Assembly (NCBI RefSeq): GCF_905163445.1
Contig: NC_053191.1
Coordinates: 8,060,001 to 8,124,000 of the forward strand
Direction: 5' to 3'
DNA: 64,000 nucleotides
Source of the DNA: Pararge aegeria
Taxonomy: Eukaryota; Arthropoda; Insecta; Lepidoptera; Nymphalidae
Shown: piece after piece, positions 57,371 through 64,000 of the stretch
Layout of the letters: every line of letters starts with the position of its first letter
Position numbering within the stretch: position 1 is the first letter of the stretch
The notes under the pieces: model-generated
Databases searched by the model: none
What the model was told of the DNA's origin: nothing
The model's input: only the letters and a program-made list of their open reading frames with translations
Program-made: the position numbers and the translations under genes

Positions 57371-57609
57371 TCACTCACGGAGAAAGTGCTCATCGTCATT
57401 CTTTTCATTAACGCAAGCTGGATAGCCATTTCCGAGGTTAAGAATTTCTGCTTCGGCTGCAATCTCTGTGCGGTAGGAATGATGACCTGGTCGTGCTGCT
57501 AAAGAAGCTCCTCCGACGTGGCAGTCCATTACCAATAGATATTTACAATCGCGGACTAACTTCATTTGGAATTTCATAAGGCGTACTCCTTTTCGCATAG
57601 GTTTAACAT
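57371..57609 (-). CDS. Exon 3 of the lipocalin-like gene
   Basis: Acceptor TTTCATTCCAG, then two bases that complete an Asn codon, then VKPMRKGVRLMKFQMKLVRD. The open reading ends at TGA 57371-57373. A donor GTGAGT begins at 57378, which would cut the exon at 57379 in phase 1 and require a further exon. Confidence 0.7.
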
Positions 57610-58453
57610 CTGGAATGAAAATTAGAACTTAAATTCTTAACTCCTTTGCCTCTGGCATAATTAATATCCCATATTCATTTAAACAATCAAAATATCACTT
57701 GTTGTGTATACACAACGGTGAAGGAAAACATCGTGAGGAAACTTGTATACCTGAGAGTTCTCCATAATGTTCGCAAAGGTGTATGAAGTAGGAGGACTGT
57801 GCCCTGTAGTGGGCGAGTAATAGGTTGATATGATGATGATCAGAGAAAAAGTGTAGGTGTAGGTACTAACTAGGATCCCGAATGATATTGGGTACACCCA
57901 AAAATGCTCCGGCAGCTCCTTGATCAGCAAACAAAAGTATTTCATGATGGGCAGAGCCCAAGGACATATGAAGGGTCGCTGCCTCCCAATAAGGTTGTTG
58001 CTCTAAGTATTTATTCATATCTGACCATATTCTCCTAATAATCTGAAATTTACATGTTTTTACAAATCAAAAAAGAATAATTTTATTTAAAGACGGTAGA
58101 GATATAAAGTCACGAACGTGTTACACTTTAAGTCCCGCGTAAGGAAGACAACTTATTTATTACATTATATACACTACTACAATATTACACTATACAATTT
58201 TTTTGCCCCACTGGTGACCTCCAACTTATAAGAGAACCTTGCTTAACAATGCACCAGCTAGTTTGTCGAAAAAAGGCGTAGCGTAATTAAAATAATCACT
58301 TGCTTCAACGGTGAAGGAAAACATCGTGAAGAAACCTGAATGCCTGAAAGTTCTACATAATGTTCTCAAAGGTGTGTGGAGTCCACCAACCCGCAATCCC
58401 CTTCTCGTTTTCGGAGGAGACCCGTGTCATGTAGTGCGATTACCAGCCCAGGT

Positions 58454-58486
<33 letters not shown>

Positions 58487-58745
58487 CTAGTGGTAAAAAC
58501 GCTAAGTATGTTACCTTCTGGGTGGCATTTTTGAAAACTATATCCAAGCACTTCGTATCCAACTTCATATTCCAAGTGTAATAGATCCTCCATGGTTTGC
58601 CAACTACTATATCAATATCAAAATAAGGATCTTTCGCTATTATCTTACACGCGTCACGACTTTTGTCCAGTACCTCGGTTACCTGGCATGATGTATCACA
58701 AAACAAGTATAACATAAAAATCGTTGCTAATCTTACGGTTGACAT
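57371..58745 (-). CDS. Secreted lipocalin-like protein, three coding exons
   Basis: Exons are 58515-58745, 57871-58042 and 57371-57609. Introns of 472 and 261 bp have GT-AG ends, and phases 0 and 1 fit exactly, giving 213 residues. Residues 1-20 form a signal peptide (hydrophobic LATIFMLYLF core). The mature part has cysteines at about 33, 66, 156, 164 and 200, an N-A-T glycosylation site at 73, and VVGKPWRIYYTWN at 47-59. That resembles the first conserved region of lipocalins (G-x-W), but with one extra residue between G and W. Exon 3 has YLLVMDC, like a later barrel strand. Lipocalins bind small hydrophobic ligands outside the cell. The ligand here is unknown. The TGA at 57371 may not be the true end, because CTCC-GTGAGT nearby is a consensus donor. 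Other calycin or unrelated secreted families are possible. Confidence 0.72.
57681..57842 (+). mobile_element. Truncated Metulj-like SINE in intron 2
   Basis: Contains GTGAAGGAAAACATCGTGAG, CCTGAGAGTTCTCCATAATG and TGCCCTGTAGTGGGC, then TGATATGATGATGAT. The 5' head and part of the body are missing. Antisense to the gene; its tail ends 28 bp from the exon 2 donor. Confidence 0.85.
57871..58042 (-). CDS. Exon 2 of the lipocalin-like gene
   Basis: 172 bases behind the acceptor AAATTTCAG. The phase-0 reading starts IIRRIWSDMNKYLEQQPYWE and ends NIIRDP plus one base. The donor is GTTAGT. No ATG-started open frame marks this exon, so it was found from the splice signals. Confidence 0.75.
58278..58487 (+). 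mobile_element. Truncated Metulj-like SINE in intron 1
   Basis: Starts within the body (AATCACTTGCTTCAACGGTG) and ends in (GAT)n at 58453-58487. A part of the 3' body is deleted near CCAACCCGCAATCCCC. Antisense to the gene; its tail ends about 27 bp from the exon 1 donor. Confidence 0.88.
58515..58745 (-). CDS. Exon 1 of the lipocalin-like gene
   Basis: 77 codons from the only well-placed ATG. It ends AAG then GTAACAT, a good donor in phase 0. It carries the signal peptide, the G-x-x-W region and the glycosylation site. Reading on past the donor enters a SINE tail and yields a run of isoleucines, confirming the exon end. Confidence 0.75.
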
Positions 58746-58777
58746 TTTCGTTATAAAAAGATTAAGATTCCTCGCCT

Positions 58778-58783
58778 CTTATA
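58778..58783 (-). promoter_or_regulatory. Possible TATA box of the lipocalin-like gene
   Basis: TATAAG on the minus strand, about 33 bases before the ATG. This would leave a very short 5' leader. A TTTATAAC word nearer the ATG is too close to serve. The true promoter may lie further upstream, possibly with a noncoding first exon. Confidence 0.25.
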
Positions 58784-58799
58784 AGAGTTGACTACCTAT

Positions 58800-59290
58800 G
58801 GGAAAGTTTACCTTTTCATTTTGCTACTCATGGTATTGTTTGGATCCGGTTGGATTGTTTAAGAATGAAAACAGTCTTCAATGAATGTAACAATTGAAAT
58901 CGTGATAAATCGCCTTAGCACAAGATTTGCTAGCTCGCAATCGGGGAGTCGTTATCGTAGTATTAATCGATGTATCGTCAAAGTATAATGGACCTAAAGA
59001 CGCTCGTTTTAGAGCCGCAAATCCTGTACTGCTGATTTTTGTTCTACAAACATTCTGTCAAAAGCCCGAGCTAAAGAATTGTAGGCAAATTTGAGCTTCA
59101 ACTTAATTCAATTAAGATCAATTTTACTACGATGTTCAAGTATTTCAATACTCGAAAACGATTCCCGTATGCAAGCAAGCAAATCTACACCCTATAGCTA
59201 CTGATACTGATCGGAATTCGGAGTCCTATTAGTGAAAAGGAAGAGAGGGGATGTGACTTTGCTACTGGGATGTAAGGAAATAAGCTTCCT
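58800..59290. other. Upstream region of the lipocalin-like gene
   Basis: No repeats recognised in about 500 bp. A TAATCGATGTATCG word (about 58963-58976) carries overlapping CGAT words. Moderately AT-rich. Confidence 0.3.
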
Positions 59291-59299
59291 CGTTAGGCT

Positions 59300-59400
59300 G
59301 AGAAGCGGTTATAGCCAAGTGACCTATACTTCGGCTTCCCTTCCGGGAGTAGGTACTCCCCGGCACGCAACTCTTAACTTTTTTGTTACGTGCGTTTAAA
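59300..59400 (+). mobile_element. Metulj-like SINE head
   Basis: GAGAAGCGGTTATAGCCAAG, CTTCGGCTTCCCTTCCGGG and CACGCAACTCTTAAC lead to GTTACGTGCGTTTAAAACAG, the usual SINE order. It runs straight into the minisatellite. Confidence 0.7.
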
Positions 59401-59563
59401 ACAGCGGTAAACTACGACACTAGGCAATGGGTTTGCGTTTTAAACAGCTGTATACTACGACACTAGGCAATGGGTTTGTGTTAAAAACAGCGGTATACTA
59501 CGAGACTAGGCAATGGGTTTGCGTTTAAAACAGCGGTATACCTACTACGACACTAGGCAATGG
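59392..59563 (+). repeat. Minisatellite, four units of 43 bp
   Basis: Units start at 59392, 59435, 59478 and 59521, each GCGTTTAAAACAGCGGTA-like and ending GACACTAGGCAATGGG. The last unit has an extra CTAC-type insertion of four bases. The first unit begins within SINE sequence (GTGCGTTTAAAA). Confidence 0.92.
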
Positions 59564-59569
59564 AAAATA

Positions 59570-59870
59570 GGCTTCGGATTCCCTTCGGGGTGGAACGAGT
59601 TGGATGTTCGGCACGCACCACTGACATGGCGGGTGTGGTGAGCGGCAGTGATTTTAAGTCAAATTTCTCGGGTTCGATTCCGCCAGCGGCGATTCGCGAA
59701 TTTATGATTTCTGAATTTTCTCTGTTCTGGTCTGGTGGGAGACGCGCTGCTAAGCGATTTTGCGTATTTATGATGTTGCGCAGAGTCCTATTGGGGGATG
59801 GGTTTACTATAACTGCAATACCAGTTAGTAAAATTGCAGTCAAGGGCTAACTTGTAGTGGAATAAAAAAA
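59570..59870 (+). mobile_element. SINE family B, plus-strand copy, behind a SINE-like head
   Basis: GGGTTCGATTCCGCCAGCGG (B box near 59671-59681), TTTCTGAATTTTCTCTGTTC, CTGGTCTGGTGGGAG and AAAATTGCAGTCAAGGGCTA, ending in a short A run. The first 60 bases repeat a Metulj-like head (CTTCGGATTCCCTTCGGGG). The 96-codon frames on both strands are not genes. Confidence 0.75.
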
Positions 59871-59874
59871 GGGT

Positions 59875-60400
59875 TTCAAGTTTTGGTGTACTAGCCCTGA
59901 TGAAGAAATACTGAGGTACAAGTACACTTGGCGATTATACTTGACATGCGTTCCATCATTTATTATCGTATCATATTGGCCCTTAATCATAAGCAGCTGC
60001 CAAAAAATAACAGTTTTTTCTGTAGTTTTCCTAGTTCTGTTCGCGTGATCAAAACACTGCACTCATTTGTTTGGTAGGCGTGCCGGCCACCGATGCGTAT
60101 CTCTAGAATAGGTGGAATTGGTGGGCGGCATAATATTACCAGTCGTTGCATAGTGACAGCCCGAACGTAATTACCACAACGCCCAGTTGGAATTAAAAAA
60201 ATAAACAACGAAAATAACTGGCAGTCGGCAAAGTTGTTTTTTTCTCACTTTCGAAACTCTTCAAATTTTTTTTTGTTAGGTTGGCAGTGCTTCTGATTCT
60301 ATTCATATGCTGCCGTGAGTATACCTAGTCGAATTCCAAGAACCTAGCAATAGTTTGTGTCAATGAACTCTGAAAGAAATGTCATCGCTTTGCTAGTGTT
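59875..60400. other. Unassigned
   Basis: No gene recognised. Minus-strand frames at 59847-60208 have no domain. Confidence 0.3.
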
Positions 60401-60404
60401 AGGA

Positions 60405-60560
60405 CTTATAGGATCTCCCTGGCGTAACGGTATGCGCTAAGGTCTTATATGTCACTGGTAAGAGACGCCCTTTAGGGGGTAATTTGGAATTTGCAATTTC
60501 TTAATTTTCTCTGGTCTGGAAGGTGGTACCATCACGTGGTAACTACCACCCTACCGACAC
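60405..60560 (+). mobile_element. SINE family B, 5' part
   Basis: GGATCTCCCTGGCGTAACGG (A box) is followed by AATTTGCAATTTCTTAATTT, CTCTGGTCTGGAAGGTGG and ACTACCACCCTACCGACAC. The B box is eroded. It is followed at once by a Metulj-like fragment. Confidence 0.65.
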
Positions 60561-60574
60561 AGACGTGTTGCAAG

Positions 60575-60660
60575 TGATATTCTAATTGCTTAAACTCACA
60601 TACCTTAGAAAAGCTAGAGTCAGAGTGAAGCCGAAGTCATAACCACTAATTGCTATTTCC
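60575..60660 (-). mobile_element. Metulj-like SINE fragment
   Basis: Plus-strand reading GTGATATTCTAATTGCTTAA, then CTCACATACCTTAGAAAAGC and AGTGAAGCCGAAGTC, is the reverse of the SINE head and middle. Confidence 0.6.
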
Positions 60661-61840
60661 ATTGTTCAAGATTAATAAAAATTTTATCAAACCTGTGTTG
60701 TTGAAAAGTAGTTTTTGCTAGTTTCTTATATATAGGTACATTTTAATTCTGAGGTTAGTACTTCGTACCTACAATAGGCGGTAAAGAAATCTTATCTTAG
60801 ATAAGTAGGATCGTTTTATATTTTCTTTTACTTTTTGCTTACAAAATAAATTAATGGAATGTTTAGGTAATGTTTGGTAGCTAGCGAGTGGTTATAAATT
60901 ATATGTTACCGCCCCCATTCAAGCCCTCGATAAATATAATATTCCGTTCTCAGCTCCGAAATGCAAGCAGTAAATTAATTTCCTTTACGATATTTGAAAT
61001 TGAGAGAGTTGTTAGATTGACAAAATTACAAATCAAACGTATTTAGAAGTCAGTGAAAAGATAATTATTATAAAAGCTATAGAAATCAAAAAAGGGTAAG
61101 AAGAGAAAATAGAGGGCAATAGTAGGAGAGATGACGCTCGAGAATGGACTTTTTAGGGCAATAAAGGACAAAGAATAACGGACAAATGAAGCACAAGTAG
61201 GGACTTGCATAGAGAGGTAAAACCATGGATTAAGAAAAATAGAGAAAGCTACACTGACAAGAGATTAGCTCTTGCGTAGAAGAAGATTTCGTAGTTGGGT
61301 CGTGTTTTGTAGCTTACAAATAGCTTAATGCTGTTTTAGACCTATTTTAATACCGCCCCTACATACCTATATAAATTTAAGAATACAAATCCATTGGTAA
61401 TAATTATTATCAACCTTAGCAAATTCATGTCCCACTTCTAAGATAAGATAGGAGATACAGAGCAAGAGACTTAACCAGCTGCTCCACTGTGGCTATTTTA
61501 GTGATAACAACCGGAACAGGTGGCTCAAAGTAGGTACTCATACTCTCCGAGACACAAGTTTAGACGATGTCTATAGAAATATTAATAACGTGACTTGTTA
61601 TTAAGATTTCTATGACAATACCAATATCTAGACCGGGCTACTGAAAAATTCCCTACAGTTTTGGCCGACTCGGGAGTTCTCCAGCCTACGTTAATTTTGA
61701 ACCAATATCTTGTACCCTAAAGTTGATCATAATTTCCTTTTGAAATGCTTTAATAATGTAAACATACCGCACAGTAGGTAGTACGCGCGATCTAATTCGG
61801 CTGAGCTGAATGAATTAACGTGTAACTATCATTGGATAGA
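60661..61840. other. Unassigned, AT-rich
   Basis: No gene recognised. A purine-rich stretch of GGGTAAGAAGAGAAAATAGA type covers about 61085-61260. Its broken reading ends in KTMD*ENRES-like sequence resembling eroded LINE ends, but that is too weak to call. Confidence 0.3.
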
Positions 61841-61844
61841 AACA

Positions 61845-62180
61845 GGCGTTACTTTGCGGAAATTACTGATATATTATGAAAATTAAGCTTAATATGCTAT
61901 ACTTCGCGAAAAGCAGGAGAATCTGTGTGGTGTAGTTTATAATTTTTTCAATCCTTATACATATTTAAACTGATCTTCTGCAATGTAACCTCTACGCACG
62001 TTTCGTTCCGAAACCTGAGCATCCTCAGGAGATGTTGACTTTATGTTGACGATGAATAATTGTTACTTAACAATTATTCATTGTAAAGTCAACATCTCCT
62101 GAGGATGAAACGTGCATAGAGGGTACATTGCCGAAGATCTGTTTGGTGTGGAGTATAACGATTGAAGAAGTCGAAGAAGA
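61845..62180. mobile_element. Two foldback elements joined head to head
   Basis: 61860-62065 is a minus-oriented copy (AAAATTAAGCTTAATATG, then CTCTACGCACGTTTCG). 62068-62170 is a plus-oriented partial copy (TAACAATTATTCATTGTAAA, then GATCTGTTTGGTGTGGAG). Together they form an inverted pair with arms 62020-62065 and 62068-62107 and a two-base centre. The plus copy has lost the stem II hairpin of its core. Confidence 0.8.
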
Positions 62181-63050
62181 TTGAAGGTCAAATGCAAGAT
62201 TACGTGGACATTGCCAAGTAACTATGAATTTGTTTTATTTTTTAACGTTTAGTGTATAACAGAGTTAGAACTATTATTTTTGCAAATTGAATGAGATGTT
62301 TTACACTAAGAATTCGATCTATCGTTGGAATATAGGGCCCACAATCTAGCGGTGTGCCCCTCTATCAGGTGCAATGTGCGCGCCTGTCAGACGCAGCGAC
62401 GCTACCGCAGACAAGCAATTCCGCGAGGGTTGTGATTAATACAACGTTCTATTTTAAAATAAACAGTTTATTTACCTGCCAAACCAACGCTTACCTATTA
62501 CTTTATTCCCTTATTAAAAACTCGAGTGTGATCAACGTCATCATAAGCCCTCCTCTCTCATATTATGTGTGAGAGTTTTTTTTCCAATGGCACACCTGAT
62601 TGTAATTACCCAAAAAGATCTACTTCTAACTGGTACAGAGCTTACCCCCTGTGCCTGAGCCAATGGGGTCGGCGAGCTTTAAGAAATTACAACAAGACAT
62701 CATTTGTATGTCCAAATAAATACAGACCGATTTATAAAATCCTTTAACTCTTCAGTGCACTCGTCTTCTGCAGCAGAAGTTTACATTACACTTGCCTCGA
62801 TTACACTTTACTATTATTATTTGCTTGTAATGTTTTTCTCTTGCAATATAATTATTAGTAATTAGAAGTAATTAATATATTATCTCTATATCGACTGCCA
62901 ACCCTATTTTGAACAGAAGTTGTATTCATCGGAGTGACGTCCATCAAGTACCTTAATCGAATATACCTGGATATCGATAGCTCTATCCAATCGTAATTGG
63001 GCACGTGTTTAGGTATACTTATAAATAACAAATTTGCTTTACAATCTATA
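62181..63050. other. Unassigned
   Basis: A GC-richer patch at 62340-62430 (GTGCGCGCCTGTCAGACGCA) stands out but has no domain. No gene recognised. Confidence 0.3.
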
Positions 63051-63054
63051 ACTT

Positions 63055-63470
63055 TCATCTAGTTCTTGCCTTTGGTATATCTTCGAAGCCGCCAATAAGA
63101 ACTTTCAGGGGAATAACATCTTCCTGTCTTACTTTCATTTGAATCGGTTGTTTTTTGATTATCCTAGACAAAGTCGGTCGTTGAAGCAGTGTTATGAGAA
63201 ATCGCTCATTTGGGCATAGTACCAATCGACTTGGAATCGCTGCATTGAATCCAAAGCAAGTTTCAATAGTCTTTGTCTTTTCGTAATCCATTAATGCGAC
63301 AGATTGGTAGATCTTCTTGACTTCCTCCCGAGTCTTTTGCATAATTGACCACAAGGTATGGATGTGGTCTAGGATATTGCACCCTTTACGAAACCCTCTG
63401 CTCTGAAGTGAAGTATTCGTCAAGTCTTCGAGCGAGACGGTTTGTAATAACCTTGACAAAAGCTTATAAC
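63055..63470 (-). pseudogene. RTE-type LINE reverse transcriptase fragment
   Basis: The minus frame (134 codons) contains SRGFRKGCNILDHIHTLWSI, IYQSVALMDYEKTKTIE and, near the end, KVRQEDVIPLKVLIGGFEDI. These correspond to reverse transcriptase blocks of RTE LINEs: Q-x-G-F-R-x-G-x-S-T-x-D-H-I, A-F-(V/I)-D-Y-x-K-A-F-D and R-G-V-R-Q-G-D-x-I-S-P-K-L-F. The catalytic D-Y-x-K-A-F-D is mutated (D-Y-E-K-T-K-T), and an internal deletion or shift follows ETCFGF. The frame starts at a non-ATG codon. It is a dead fragment. Confidence 0.85.
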
Positions 63471-63721
63471 TTAGGTACCTTTAGAACAGCATTTACCTAG
63501 ATATGCATCAGAAGTGAGATTGATCTGTTTTTTTTTTGTTTAACATAAGGTAAGGTAGGCCTTCTTCGACATAACCCGCAGGTTAGACCCACGACGCTGG
63601 TCAAATACAAGATTGGGTGGTTTGTCATTATTAAACGGGACCACAGGCAAAGTGTTCCCTGAAGTACGTGGACATTGCCAATTTACTAACTTTACAGTGT
63701 TAAGTTTTTAATTTATGCAAT

Positions 63722-63932
63722 TAAAATAACACTTTCTTTAACGGTCAAGCAAAACATCGTGAGGAAACTCGCAAGCCTGAGAGATATAGTGTTCTCAAAG
63801 GCATGTCGAAGTCTACCAATCTGCACTTGGCTAGCATGGTGGACTGGGGTCTAACCCCTTTTAATACCGAGAGGAGACAGGTGTCCTGTATTAGCCTATA
63901 ATGGGTTGACAATGATGATGATGATGATCATT
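63722..63932 (+). mobile_element. Metulj-like SINE, 5'-truncated
   Basis: Starts AATTAAAATAACACTTTCTT, then AACATCGTGAGGAAACTCGC, GTTCTCAAAGGCATGTCGAA, GCATGGTGGACTGGGG and GTTGACAATGATGATGATGA. The tRNA head is missing. Confidence 0.85.
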
Positions 63933-64000
63933 TTTTAATTACCACAGCTCTCAAGTCACCTAAGATATTTTTATTTAATAAATTAGTCTACCGAACTAAA

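Noticed and set aside
59553..59850. 96-codon frames on both strands
   Set aside because: Both mirror SINE family B and a Metulj-like head. Simultaneous frames on both strands indicate repeat sequence.
1..64000. Bacterial features: operons, CRISPR array, prophage, integron
   Set aside because: No ordered long ORFs, ribosome binding sites or spaced direct repeats. Introns and SINEs show a eukaryotic nuclear genome.

Overview
The window looks like gene-poor, AT-rich nuclear DNA from a butterfly or moth (Lepidoptera), possibly a nymphalid. The order-level call rests on repeat types typical of lepidopteran genomes. These are tRNA-headed SINEs with (TGA)n or (TTTA)n tails (one family resembles the Metulj SINEs), eroded RTE-type LINEs ending in TGA repeats, a CR1/Jockey-like LINE, and short hAT-type MITEs. 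No bacterial operon, rRNA gene, CRISPR array or prophage is visible. Nearly all short open frames are chance frames or lie inside repeats.

The best gene is on the minus strand at 57371-58745. It has three exons whose splice sites and phases fit each other. It encodes a protein of about 213 residues with a signal peptide, six cysteines in the mature part and a lipocalin-like G-(x)-x-W region. Both introns are largely SINE sequence. Weaker exon candidates on the minus strand are at 53237-53449 (apparent terminal exon) and 31952-32098. A possible TATA promoter with a first exon lies on the plus strand near 54795-54890.

Layout: 0-0.7 kb, end of an eroded LINE followed by a young SINE. 0.7-6 kb, foldback element, RTE remnants and SINE. 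6-17 kb, mostly unassigned AT-rich DNA with scattered SINE pieces. 17-21.2 kb, a second copy of the young SINE, a locally duplicated repeat, and two hAT MITEs, one inside a SINE. 21.7-26.7 kb, a CGATA-rich patch, LINE pieces and another MITE. 28.6-33.7 kb, a MITE with perfect 8-bp target duplications, a foldback element, SINEs, a local tandem duplication and a candidate exon. 34-41 kb, mostly unassigned with a GC-rich E-box patch and two hairpins. 41-49.6 kb, a full-length SINE, a MITE nested in a foldback element, an RTE 3' end, and a MITE in a SINE tail. 51-59 kb, a paired dispersed repeat, exon candidates and the gene. 59-64 kb, a SINE-derived minisatellite, more SINEs, a large inverted foldback copy and an RTE reverse-transcriptase fragment.

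The most informative signals are a coherent hAT MITE family (8-bp target duplications, one occupied/empty site pair inside the window) and a hammerhead-ribozyme-like core in the foldback repeat. All family names come from memory of motifs, not from searches.
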